Part shown: positions 8,064-16,569 of the stretch, one piece after another
How the letters are laid out: each line of letters begins with the position of its first letter
Position numbering within the stretch: the stretch's first letter is position 1
Assembly (NCBI RefSeq): GCF_009829325.1
Contig: NZ_VUOS01000006.1
Span: 338,754 to 402,753, forward strand
Reading direction: 5' to 3'
DNA: 64,000 nt
Source of the DNA: Nocardia sp. CY41
Lineage (GTDB): Bacteria > Actinomycetota > Actinomycetes > Mycobacteriales > Mycobacteriaceae
Translations under genes and position numbers: made by a program
Notes under the pieces: generated by a model
What the model was told of the DNA's origin: nothing
What the model saw: only the letters and a program-made list of their open reading frames with translations
Database searches by the model: none

Positions 8064-9764
8064 ATGGACAGCCACTACGACGTGCTCGTCATCGGTTCCG
8101 GCTTCGGCGGCAGCGTCGCCGCGCTGCGCGCGACCGAGAAGGGATACCGGGTCGGCGTGCTGGAGGCGGGCCGGCGATTCGCCGACCACGAGTACGCGAA
8201 GAACTCCTGGCATCTGCGCGAGTACCTGTGGGCGCCGAAACTCGGTTGCTACGGCATCCAGCGGATGACCTTGCTCAACGACACCTTCATCATGAGCGGG
8301 ACCGGGGTCGGGGGCGGTTCGCTGGTGTACGCCAACACGCTATACGAGCCGCCGGAGAAGTTCTACCGCGACAGGCAGTGGGCGCACATCACCGATTGGC
8401 GCGACGAGCTGGCGGCGTACTACGACCAGGCCAAGCGGATGCTCGGCGTCACCGAGAATCCGGTGACCACTCCGACCGACCGGATTCTGCGCGAAGTCGC
8501 GCAGGACATGGGCATCGGCGACACGTATTGCCGCACGCCGGTGGGAGTGCTGTTCGCGGACAACGATTCCCGGCCGGGCCGGCAGGTCGCCGACCCGTTC
8601 TTCGGCGGCGCCGGACCGGCTCGCTCGACCTGCACCCACTGCGGTGAATGCATGACCGGCTGCAGGCACGGAGCGAAGAACACCTTGGTGAAGAACTACC
8701 TCTACCTGGCCGAAAAGGCTGGGGCCACGGTGCATCCGCTGACCACCGTCACGGACGTGCGCCCACGGGCCGAGGGCGGCTACGAAGTGCGGACGGTGCG
8801 CACCGGGCGATGGGTGCGCAAGGCGGCGCAGACCTTCACCGCCGACCAGGTGATCTTCGCGGCGGCCGCCCTCGGCACGCAGAAGCTGCTGCACCGGTTG
8901 CGTGACAGCGGCAGTCTGCCGCAGGTCTCCGCGCGGCTGGGACACTTGGCCCGCACCAACTCCGAGGCTGTGCTCGCCGCGCGCTCCCTGCGCAAGGACA
9001 CCGATTTCACCAAGGGCGTCGCGATCACCTCCTCGATCCATCCCGACGAGCAGCACACCCACATCGAGCCGGTCCGCTACGGCAAAGGCAGCAATGCGAT
9101 GAGTCTGCTGGCTACCGTGCTCGTGGACGGTCAAGAAGGCCGGGCCCGATGGTGGCTGGGAGTGCGGGCGCTGGTGGCGCAGCGCCGTCACCTGCTGCAC
9201 CTGCACAATCCGCGACGCTGGTCCGAGCGCACCATCGGCGTGCTCGTCATGCAGAACGTGGACAACTCGATCGTGACCTACACCAGGCGCGGCGTTTTCG
9301 GCAGGCGGATGACGACCAGGCCCGGTGACGGCGCCGCCCCGCCCACCTGGATCCCGGAGGGCCACGAGGTGACCCGGCGGATCGCCGAGAAGATCGACGG
9401 CCTCCCGCAGGGCGGGTGGACCGAACTGGCGAACATCCCGATCACCGGCCACTTCATCGGCGGCTGCGCGATCGGCGACTCGGCGGAGACCGGCGTCGTC
9501 GACCCGTATCACCGGGTCTACGGATACCCCGGCCTGCACATCACCGACGGCTCGACCATTTCGGCGAACCTGGGTGTGAATCCCTCCCTGACCATCACCG
9601 CCCAAGCCGAACGGGCCATGGCGTTGTGGCCGAACAAGGGCGAGGACGACCCGCGACCGCCCCTCGGAACGGCCTACCGCAGGCTCGCGCCGATCGAACC
9701 GAAGAACCCGGCGGTCCCGGTCGCCGCACCGGGCGCGTTACGACTGCCCATCACTCCGGTCTGA
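8064..9764 (+). CDS. choD: GMC-family sterol oxidase, ChoD-type
   Basis: 566 aa FAD oxidoreductase. The dinucleotide motif is VIGSGFGGSVAALRATEKGYRVGVLEAG at residues 7-34, followed by GTGVGGGSLVYANTLYEPP, a cysteine cluster CTHCGECMTGCRHGAKNT near residue 190, and a C-terminal GMC segment ending HITDGSTISANLGVNPSLTITAQAERA. Length and order match the mycobacterial ChoD group (Rv3409c, 578 aa as remembered), annotated as cholesterol oxidase though a different native substrate has been suspected. No signal peptide is visible. Fits the sterol-related operon at 39-42 kb; no KstR-like box was seen in its upstream region. Confidence 0.85.
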   Translation: MDSHYDVLVIGSGFGGSVAALRATEKGYRVGVLEAGRRFADHEYAKNSWHLREYLWAPKLGCYGIQRMTLLNDTFIMSGTGVGGGSLVYANTLYEPPEKFYRDRQWAHITDWRDELAAYYDQAKRMLGVTENPVTTPTDRILREVAQDMGIGDTYCRTPVGVLFADNDSRPGRQVADPFFGGAGPARSTCTHCGECMTGCRHGAKNTLVKNYLYLAEKAGATVHPLTTVTDVRPRAEGGYEVRTVRTGRWVRKAAQTFTADQVIFAAAALGTQKLLHRLRDSGSLPQVSARLGHLARTNSEAVLAARSLRKDTDFTKGVAITSSIHPDEQHTHIEPVRYGKGSNAMSLLATVLVDGQEGRARWWLGVRALVAQRRHLLHLHNPRRWSERTIGVLVMQNVDNSIVTYTRRGVFGRRMTTRPGDGAAPPTWIPEGHEVTRRIAEKIDGLPQGGWTELANIPITGHFIGGCAIGDSAETGVVDPYHRVYGYPGLHITDGSTISANLGVNPSLTITAQAERAMALWPNKGEDDPRPPLGTAYRRLAPIEPKNPAVPVAAPGALRLPITPV

Positions 9765-9817
9765 ACAGGAGGAAATACGGTCGCGCCGGGAACGGTCCGG
9801 GTGAAAGGATCGGCGCT

Positions 9818-10345
9818 GTGCCCGCCCACGTCACCCTGCAACCGCTCGACGAGCGATGTCTCACCGATCTGCTCCATGCGGCGGTGGCGGATGCCGAGCC
9901 GGGGGAGGTGATGCCGGTCGAGGGGCCGGGCGGCTGGGATACCGACCAGCAAGCGCGCTTCCGGGCGTTCCACCGCCACCGCGCGCTGGCCAGTCCGCCG
10001 ATCGAGTCGACCTACGGCATCCGAGTGGGCGGCGAGGTGGTCGGCGCGGCACGACTGTGTCCGCTTCCCGACGCGCCGGACGCTGCCGAGGCGGGAGTCT
10101 GGATCGGACGCTCCCGCCGGGGAGAGGGCATCGGCACCGCGGTTTTCGCCGAATTGATCGATCAGGCGGCCGCCGAGGGCTACACGAAACTCTTCGTGAG
10201 TACGACGACGGACAACACCGCCGTCCTGCGCCTCCTGGCCGCACGCGGCATCGAATGCACGGTGCACGGCGACGCGGCCACCGCCTGGGTGCGCTGCGAC
10301 CGAACTTCGTCGCCTACGCCACAGTCGCGCGAACGCGAGCGATGA
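9818..10345 (+). CDS. GNAT-family N-acetyltransferase
   Basis: 175 aa GNAT domain. It contains YGIRVGGEVVGAARLCPLP (beta strands 2-4), acetyl-CoA loop VWIGRSRRGEGIGTAVFAELID (R/QxxGxG/A), and TTTDNTAVLRLLAARGIECTVHG. It transfers an acetyl group from acetyl-CoA to an amine of an unknown acceptor, resembling the RimJ/RimL-like branch. The GTG start at 9818 is preceded by GAAAGGA; the frame is open further upstream but only antisense to choD's reading. Follows choD by 53 nt, so possible co-transcription. Confidence 0.8.
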   Translation: MPAHVTLQPLDERCLTDLLHAAVADAEPGEVMPVEGPGGWDTDQQARFRAFHRHRALASPPIESTYGIRVGGEVVGAARLCPLPDAPDAAEAGVWIGRSRRGEGIGTAVFAELIDQAAAEGYTKLFVSTTTDNTAVLRLLAARGIECTVHGDAATAWVRCDRTSSPTPQSRERER

Positions 10346-10392
10346 GGGGGCCGGGAAACACCCGGCGCCGCGGGCGCTGGAAAATCGACACC

Positions 10393-10977
10393 ATGCGCAT
10401 CTTCCTGGCCGGTGCGACCGGCGTGATCGGAGTCCGCTTGCTTCCGCTGCTCGTCGAGGCGGGGCACGAGGTCGCGGGGATGACCCGCTCGGCGGCCAAG
10501 GCCGACCAGGTGCGGGCGGCAGGCGCCGAGCCGGTGGTGTGTGATGTCTACGACGCCGACGCGCTGACCGCCGCCGTGGTGCGGTTCGGAGCCGACATGG
10601 TGATGCACCAGCTCACCGACCTGCCGGACGACGCCGCGCTGCTGCCGGAGCGGGCCGAGGCGAACGCGCGCATCCGCACCGAGGGCACCGGCAACCTGAT
10701 CGCGGCCGCGCGGGCGGCCGGAGCGAAACGTTTCCTCGCGCAGAGCATCGCATGGGAACCGCCCGCGGGGCGCGGCGCGGCGATCCAGGAGCACGAAGCG
10801 GCCGTGCTGGCCTTCGACGGTGTGGTGGTGAAGTACGGCCAGTTCTACGGCCCCGGCACCTATTACGAGACCGAACTGCCCACGCACCCGCGCGTGCACG
10901 TCGACGACGCCGCGGAGCGGACGATTCCGCTGTTGGACGCCTCGAGCGGTGTGGTGATCGTCGCCGACGCCTCCTGA
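10393..10977 (+). CDS. NAD(P)-dependent epimerase/dehydratase-like protein
   Basis: 194 aa extended-SDR protein. The N-terminal Rossmann motif is MRIFLAGATGVIGVRLLPLL (GATGxIG), followed by ADMVMHQLTDLPDD, RFLAQSIAWEPP and KYGQFYGPGTYYE, in which a tyrosine replaces the usual YxxxK context. It is shorter than full epimerases (about 300 aa): the substrate-binding C-terminal domain is reduced, as in some SDR a5-like proteins. The start ATG at 10393 begins the Rossmann strand. Located 47 nt after the acetyltransferase gene and convergent with marP. Confidence 0.78.
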   Translation: MRIFLAGATGVIGVRLLPLLVEAGHEVAGMTRSAAKADQVRAAGAEPVVCDVYDADALTAAVVRFGADMVMHQLTDLPDDAALLPERAEANARIRTEGTGNLIAAARAAGAKRFLAQSIAWEPPAGRGAAIQEHEAAVLAFDGVVVKYGQFYGPGTYYETELPTHPRVHVDDAAERTIPLLDASSGVVIVADAS

Positions 10978-10983
10978 CGCCGG

Positions 10984-12123
10984 TCAGGCGGCGCACGGGC
11001 CGGTGTCGACCGGCCGGTCCGAACGCCACGCGTGGTCGAGCCGGTCGAGAACCTCGGGCAGGCTCGTGGCGAACCCGACGTTGCTGTTGTTCTCGTCGAC
11101 ACCGAACACGATGGCCAGCACGCGGCCGTCGCGGTCGACCAGCGGGCCGCCCGAATTGCCGTGCTGGATAGCGCCGTCCAAGGTGTAGATCTCGCGTTCG
11201 CCCAGACCGGTGCGGTAGATGTCGCGCACCTGGCGCGCGGCGCGGCTGCGCACCCGGGTGGCGGACGCGGTGTAGGACCCGCCCCTGGGATAGCCGAGCG
11301 CGATGGCGTCGGTGCCGGGACCGGCGGGTTCGGGGGCGACGGTGAGGGCGGGCGCGGCGAGACCGGGGACGGCGAGCACCGCGATGTCCATGGTCGGATC
11401 GAACTGCACGACCGTCGCGGCGAGCGGCTCGGTCGCGGTGTCGACGGAGACTTTGCTCGATCCGGCGACGACGTGCGCGTTGGTCAGCACGCGCTCCGGT
11501 GCGATCACGAATCCGGAACCGGACTGGCGCACGCCGCAGGTCGGCGCGAGGTCTTGGATCCGAAGGACGCTCGGCCGCAGTGCTGCGGGCATCGGACCCT
11601 CGACGATGCCCGGATCGGGCGGCGCGAGCGGCCTGCCGATGCCCGCGTCCACGATCGGCCCGGTAAGCACCTCGGACAGGCCGGACAGCCAGAACGGCGC
11701 GACGCCGTCGACGGTTCGCACGGTCGTCGAATCACGCACCAACGCGGCCGATTCCAGCGGTGCGGCGAACAGCCACACCACCAGCGGGACCGCGAGCGCG
11801 TGGACGAGACACCCGCAGAGGGCGTCGGCGCGTTGCGTGACCGGGCCGGAAACCGCGGCGCGCGCGGCGCGTCCGGCCCGGTGCCCGGCGATCGCGCCGA
11901 ACGCGACCATGCCGGCGATCACCGTCACCGCGAGCAGAAGCCGCACGACACCCGGGGCGAACCGGCCGAGCGCCGCGGCCGAGAGCGCCGCGCCGAGGAT
12001 CGCCCCCGCCAAACCACCCGCGAGCCCGGGCAGTCCCACGATCGCGCCGCGGCGCCAGCCGAGCACCGCGGCGACCGCGAGGGCGGCGAGCACGGCGAGA
12101 TCCAGCCAGTTCGGCACGGTCAA
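10984..12123 (-). CDS. marP: MarP-type membrane serine protease (CvpA + trypsin)
   Basis: 379 aa. Residues ~1-150 form a four-helix CvpA-like membrane domain (NWLDLAVLAALAVAAVLGWRRGA ...). The rest is an extracytoplasmic chymotrypsin-like protease with triad His in VLTNAHVVAG, Asp in DPTMDIAVLAVP and Ser in QHGNSGGPLVD. Two cysteines (PTCGVRQ and the terminal TGPCAA) match the disulfide pair of mycobacterial MarP (Rv3671c), which keeps intracellular pH at acid stress. TTG 12123 is chosen because CGGGAG lies 7 nt before it and the product then begins MTVPNWLDLAV like known MarP proteins; the frame is open back to GTG 12162. Unlike the mycobacterial locus, no nth/nudix genes adjoin it. Confidence 0.85.
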   Translation of the reverse strand: MTVPNWLDLAVLAALAVAAVLGWRRGAIVGLPGLAGGLAGAILGAALSAAALGRFAPGVVRLLLAVTVIAGMVAFGAIAGHRAGRAARAAVSGPVTQRADALCGCLVHALAVPLVVWLFAAPLESAALVRDSTTVRTVDGVAPFWLSGLSEVLTGPIVDAGIGRPLAPPDPGIVEGPMPAALRPSVLRIQDLAPTCGVRQSGSGFVIAPERVLTNAHVVAGSSKVSVDTATEPLAATVVQFDPTMDIAVLAVPGLAAPALTVAPEPAGPGTDAIALGYPRGGSYTASATRVRSRAARQVRDIYRTGLGEREIYTLDGAIQHGNSGGPLVDRDGRVLAIVFGVDENNSNVGFATSLPEVLDRLDHAWRSDRPVDTGPCAA

Positions 12124-12269
12124 CGCCACACTCCCGTCGCTGCTGATGGACAACGGCGACACTTGTCGTCGGCCGCCCCGTCACCACCCGGCTATACCCT
12201 GGTTAGCGCGTCGGCAACGGTCGAGCCGCTAATCTAATCAGCGATTCGAGCTGCGGCAACCACGTCGCC

Positions 12270-14978
12270 CTACGCCGTGGGCTGGGTGGCCAGCGCCCGC
12301 CGGGCATACGCGCGCACGTCGGCGTCGGTGTCGTCGATCGCGGCGCGCAACGCGTCGTGCGCGGCGGGCAGGTCCGGCCACGCCGACAGTGACAGCACCG
12401 CCGCCTTGCGGACGTCGAGATGCGGGTCGCGCAGCGCCGCAGCCAGAATCGGCACCGCGAGGTCCGGGTCCGCGCCTGCGAGTCCGCGCGCCGCCCCCTG
12501 CCGGATCTGCCAGGCCGAGTGGCGCAGGGCGGCATCCAGCGCGGCGACGTCCGCGGGCTCGGCGCCGAGCTGGGCGAACGCGCTCAGCGCCGCGGCGCGG
12601 ACCAGCGGGTCCTGGTCGTCGCCGAGGCGACGGATCACCTCGGTCCCGCCGTCGCCGATGGCGGCCAGGCCCTGCGCGACCGCGATCCGCACCTCCCGGT
12701 TCTCGTCGGTGGCCAGGGTGGCGACACCGTCGCGATCGTTCAGCGAGACGAGCGCGCGAACCGCCTCGATGCGGACGCGATGGTCCCCATCCGCGAGCGC
12801 GGCGCGATACTGCGCTGCCTCGCCCGCCCGCAGCGCGCGCAACAGATCGATCACGGTGGACCGCACGACGGGATCCGCCGAACCGAGCCGGTCGGCGAGT
12901 CCCGCGGCCGAGGGCAGCACCTCGACGAGTTCGCGCAGGCCGGCCGCGGCCGCGCGGCGGACCGAAGCCGCCTCGTCGTCCAACGCCTCGCCCAAGGCGA
13001 TGGCGAAGCCCTCCGGCGTGTGCTCGGTGAGCACCGAGATCGCCGCGGCCCGTACGCCCGCGTCCGGATTGGTCAGATAGGCCGACAATTGCGCCACCGT
13101 GGGCACGTCGAGCGCGAGCAACGCGACGATCCGGGGTGACGGGGGAGTGGCGGGCTGCGCGATACCGGCTTCGGTCCGCTCGTGCTCAGCGACGACGCCG
13201 GTGTGCGACGCAGGGCCGACGGGCTGGTGCGGCTGGTGCACCGGCACCGCGTCGGCATCGGCCGAGGGCAGGTCGTCGAGCCCGGGCACGGGAACCAGGT
13301 ACGGCGCCACCGGCCGCTTCAGGAACGCCATGGTTCCGTCGGGGTTCTTGCGCAGGTTGAGGTGGTATCGCCATTCGACATCGTCGCGTTCGGGTAGGTC
13401 GGCGCGCTCGTGGTAGAGGCCCCAACGGGATTCGGTCCTGGTCAGTGAACTGCGGGCGGCCATCTCGGCGCAATCGCGGATGAACGACACCTCCACCGCG
13501 CGCATCAGCTCGTGCGGCGTGCGCGCGCCGATGCTGTCGACCTCCGCGCGCATCCGTTCGAAGGTCTCCACCGCGATGGCCAGCTTGGTCGCCGTTTTGG
13601 GCGGCGCGACATAGTCGTTCACGAAACGCCGCAACTTGTATTCGACCTGTGGTTGCGGCGGCCCGTCCGGCTGACGCAGCGGCCGGTAGATCAACTCGTG
13701 GGCCGCGGCCAGCTGGTCCTCGGGCAGCTCGTCCGGCACGGTGACCTCGTCCAGGGTGGACGCGGCGTGCGCGCCGGCCAGATCACCGAAGACGAACGCG
13801 CCGATCATGTAATTGTGCGGTACGCACGCCAGATCGCCCGCCGCGTACAAGCCGGGCACCGTGGTGCGCGCATGCTCGTCGACCCACACGCCGGAGGCGG
13901 AGTGCCCGCTGCACAGGCCGATCTCGGAGATGTGCATCTCGATGTCATGGGTGCGGTAGTCGTGGCCGCGGTTGGCGTGGAAAGTACCGCGGGTCGGGCG
14001 CTCGGTCGTGTGCAGGATGCCTTCGAGCGTGCTCAGCGTCTCGTCGGGCAGGTGCGACACCTTGAGATAAATCGGGCCGCGCGCGGATTCGATCTCTCGT
14101 TTGACCTCGGACATCATCTGGCCCGACCAGTAGTCGGAGTCGACGAAGCGTTCGCCTTCGGCGTTGACCTGGTAGCCGCCGAACGGATTGGCGACGTACG
14201 CGCAGGCCGGGCCGTTGTAGTCCTTGATCAGCGGGTTGATCTGGAAGCATTCGATGCCGCTGAGTTCGGCGCCCGCGTGGTAGGCCATCGAGTAGCCGTC
14301 GCCCGCGTTCGTCGGATTCTCGTAGGTGCCGTACAGGTATCCGCTGGCGGGCAGCCCGAGCCTGCCGCACGGCCCGGTGGCCAGGACCACCGCTTTCGCG
14401 CCGACGGCCACGAATTCGCCGGTGCGGGTGTGCAGGGCGGCGGCGCCGACCGCGCGCCCGTTGTCGGTGAGCACGCGCACCGGCATGAGCCGGTTCTCGA
14501 TGCGGATCTTCTCGCGCATCTTGCGCTGGCGCAGCACGCGATACAGCGCCTTCTTGACGTCCTTGCCCTCGGGCATCGGCAGCACGTACGAGCCGGAGCG
14601 ATGCACCCGGCGCACCGCGTATTCGCCGTACTCGTCCTTCTCGAACTTCACGCCGTAGCGCTCCAGCCGCTGCACCATGGCGAAGCCGCGCGTCGCGGTC
14701 TGATAGATGGTGCGCTGGTCGACGATCCCGTCGTTGGCCCGGGTGATCTCGGCGACGTAGTCCTCCGGTTCCGCCTTGCCCGGGATCACGGCGTTGTTCA
14801 CGCCGTCCATGCCCATGGCCAGCGCACCGGAGTGCCGCACGTGGGCCTTCTCCAGCAGCAGCACGTTCGCGCCGCGCTCGGCGGCGGTGAGCGCGGCCAT
14901 CGTGCCCGCCGTGCCGCCGCCGACGACGAGCACGTCGCAGTCCAGCCGAATCCGTTCCGACAGCGGCGGAATGTTCAC
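12270..14978 (-). CDS. AprA/FrdA-type FAD flavoprotein fused to HEAT repeats
   Basis: 902 aa. Residues 1-590 are a fumarate-reductase/APS-reductase alpha-subunit flavoprotein: DVLVVGGGTAGTMAALTAAE (FAD), HSGALAMGMDGVNNAV followed by EPEDYVAEITR as in AprA, FAD-domain close GLYAAGDLACVPHNYMIGAFVFG, and a C-terminal helical domain (DCAEMAARSSLTRTESRWGLYHERADLP). Residues ~620-902 are 30-residue alpha-helical HEAT/PBS-like repeats (NPDAGVRAAAISVL, DPVVRSTVIDLLRAL, DPHLDVRKAAVLSLS). The tail is absent from AprA or FrdA proteins I know. The GTG start overlaps the ATPase stop by 4 nt. Last gene of the operon; its electron partner is presumably the ferredoxin at 18006. Substrate unknown, perhaps a sulfur or unsaturated carboxylic compound. 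Confidence 0.85.
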   Translation of the reverse strand: MNIPPLSERIRLDCDVLVVGGGTAGTMAALTAAERGANVLLLEKAHVRHSGALAMGMDGVNNAVIPGKAEPEDYVAEITRANDGIVDQRTIYQTATRGFAMVQRLERYGVKFEKDEYGEYAVRRVHRSGSYVLPMPEGKDVKKALYRVLRQRKMREKIRIENRLMPVRVLTDNGRAVGAAALHTRTGEFVAVGAKAVVLATGPCGRLGLPASGYLYGTYENPTNAGDGYSMAYHAGAELSGIECFQINPLIKDYNGPACAYVANPFGGYQVNAEGERFVDSDYWSGQMMSEVKREIESARGPIYLKVSHLPDETLSTLEGILHTTERPTRGTFHANRGHDYRTHDIEMHISEIGLCSGHSASGVWVDEHARTTVPGLYAAGDLACVPHNYMIGAFVFGDLAGAHAASTLDEVTVPDELPEDQLAAAHELIYRPLRQPDGPPQPQVEYKLRRFVNDYVAPPKTATKLAIAVETFERMRAEVDSIGARTPHELMRAVEVSFIRDCAEMAARSSLTRTESRWGLYHERADLPERDDVEWRYHLNLRKNPDGTMAFLKRPVAPYLVPVPGLDDLPSADADAVPVHQPHQPVGPASHTGVVAEHERTEAGIAQPATPPSPRIVALLALDVPTVAQLSAYLTNPDAGVRAAAISVLTEHTPEGFAIALGEALDDEAASVRRAAAAGLRELVEVLPSAAGLADRLGSADPVVRSTVIDLLRALRAGEAAQYRAALADGDHRVRIEAVRALVSLNDRDGVATLATDENREVRIAVAQGLAAIGDGGTEVIRRLGDDQDPLVRAAALSAFAQLGAEPADVAALDAALRHSAWQIRQGAARGLAGADPDLAVPILAAALRDPHLDVRKAAVLSLSAWPDLPAAHDALRAAIDDTDADVRAYARRALATQPTA

Positions 14979-15715
14979 AGTCTCTCCAGGATCTCGGCCT
15001 TCGTCGCGGACCGGTCGATCGCCTCGCGCGGGCTGGGCACGGGGACCAGCGCGCGCAGCGTGCCGCCGCCGAGCACGGCGATGCGGTCGCCGAGCAGCAG
15101 GGCTTCATCGAGGTCGTGGGTGACGAAGACGATGGTGGTGGGGTGGGCGCGCCAGGTCTGGATCAGCAGGCGCTGCATGGTCTGCCTGGTCTGGGTGTCC
15201 AGCGCGCCGAACGGCTCGTCCATCAGCACGGCGCGCGGCGCGGCGGCCAGGCTGCGCGCCAGCTGCACGCGCTGGCGCATGCCGCCGGACAGGTCGCGCG
15301 GCAGGTAGTCGCCGTACCCGGTGAGCCCGACCTCCTCCACCCAGTGCAGGGCGGTGGCTCTGCGCTCGGCCCGGGGCGTGCCGCGCAGGCGCAGGGCGAG
15401 TTCGATGTTCTGGCGTACCGTGCGCCACGGCAACAGCGCGTCGTCCTGGAACACCAGGGCGCGGTCGGCCGCGGGCCCGGTGACGGGGTCGCCGTCGGCC
15501 AGCACGGCTCCGCCTTCCGGCGCGCGCAGTCCGGCGATCGCGCGCAGCAACGTCGACTTGCCGCATCCGGATTTGCCGACGACGACGAGGATTTCCCCCG
15601 GCGCGATCGACAAGTCGAGTCCGTCGAGCACCGGTTCGCCGCCATACGCGATCCGGACGCCGGTGAGGCTCAATCGCATTCCGGTCGATGCCGGTGCGTC
15701 GATCACTGTGGTCAT
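14975..15715 (-). CDS. ABC importer ATPase (SsuB/TauB-like)
   Basis: 246 aa nucleotide-binding subunit: Walker A VVGKSGCGKSTLL, Q-loop LVFQDDALLPWRTV, signature LSGGMRQRVQLAR, Walker B AVLMDEPFGALD and switch VTHDLDEA. The order and the short C-terminus match the nitrate/sulfonate/taurine (NitT/TauT) family. It drives the permease encoded just upstream (ATGA overlap at 15712-15715) with the lipoprotein at 16566. Its stop overlaps the flavoprotein's GTG, tying uptake to the redox enzyme. Confidence 0.9.
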   Translation of the reverse strand: MTTVIDAPASTGMRLSLTGVRIAYGGEPVLDGLDLSIAPGEILVVVGKSGCGKSTLLRAIAGLRAPEGGAVLADGDPVTGPAADRALVFQDDALLPWRTVRQNIELALRLRGTPRAERRATALHWVEEVGLTGYGDYLPRDLSGGMRQRVQLARSLAAAPRAVLMDEPFGALDTQTRQTMQRLLIQTWRAHPTTIVFVTHDLDEALLLGDRIAVLGGGTLRALVPVPSPREAIDRSATKAEILERL

Positions 15716-16569
15716 GCTTCGACCTCCCTGGGCAGCCAGCGGGTGATGCGGCGGCCGGCCAGCTCGACCAGCCCCGAAGTCGCGAAACCGAGGACGCCGA
15801 TGGTGATCATGCCGACGAACACCGCCGGATAGTCCACGATGGTGTAGGCCTGCCAGGTGCGGTAACCGACGCCGAGGCGGCCGGAGATCATCTCCGCGGA
15901 GATGAGACAGATCCACGCCACGCCGACGCCGACGGACAGTCCGCTGAAGACGCCGGGCAGGATGCCGGGGAACACCACCCGCGCGAGGACGTCCAGCCGG
16001 GACGCGCCGAGCGTGCGCACGGCGTCCTCCCAGATCGTCGGCAGGGCGCGCACCGCGTGCCTGGTGCTCACCAGCACCGGGAACAGCGACGCGGTGAAGG
16101 TGATGAACACGATGCCGGATTCGTCGCTGGGGAACAGCAGGATCGCGACCGGGACCAAGGCGATGGCCGGGATCGGCCGGACCAGTTCGGCCAGCGGGCC
16201 GAAGGTGTCGGCCAGCAGCCGCGACCGGCCCAGGCCGATCCCCGCGAGCACGCCGATCACCGCCGCCAGCCCGAAGCCGGTGACGATTCGGATCAGCGAC
16301 TGCGCGATGTCCAGGTAGTACTGGTCGGCGCGCAGTTGCGCGCCGAATTCGGCGACGATCTCGGTGACGGTCGGCAGCGTGTCGAAACGCAGGCCCGCCC
16401 GCACGTTGTTGACCGTGAGCAGTTGCCACAGACCGACCGCGACGGCGACCGAGGAGACTCGCAGCAGGCGCGAGCGCCAGGCCGATCGCGGCGTCGGAGT
16501 GGCCGCCGATCGGGTGGCGGCGGGTTCGGCTGTGACGGGCGCCGCCGGTGCGGCGAGTTCGCTGGTCAT
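15712..16569 (-). CDS. ABC importer permease (SsuC/TauC-like)
   Basis: 285 aa membrane protein. After a ~30-residue Ala/Pro/Thr-rich cytoplasmic leader come about six helices and the inner-membrane coupling motif IWEDAVRTLGASRLDVLARVVFPGILPGVFSGLSVGVGVAWI (EAAxxxGAxxxxxFxxVxxP-like), typical for binding-protein-dependent transport of the NitT/TauT family. ATG 16569 overlaps the stop of the binding-protein gene (ATGA). It forms the channel of the importer with ATPase 14975-15715. Confidence 0.9.
   Translation of the reverse strand: MTSELAAPAAPVTAEPAATRSAATPTPRSAWRSRLLRVSSVAVAVGLWQLLTVNNVRAGLRFDTLPTVTEIVAEFGAQLRADQYYLDIAQSLIRIVTGFGLAAVIGVLAGIGLGRSRLLADTFGPLAELVRPIPAIALVPVAILLFPSDESGIVFITFTASLFPVLVSTRHAVRALPTIWEDAVRTLGASRLDVLARVVFPGILPGVFSGLSVGVGVAWICLISAEMISGRLGVGYRTWQAYTIVDYPAVFVGMITIGVLGFATSGLVELAGRRITRWLPREVEA

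Noticed and set aside
12124..12162. GTG start at 12162 for marP
   Set aside because: The added 13 residues are not seen in known MarP starts, and the TTG at 12123 has a good ribosome site.
13512..15308. 598-codon open frame on the plus strand
   Set aside because: Antisense to the flavoprotein and ATPase genes, both strongly supported by motifs.
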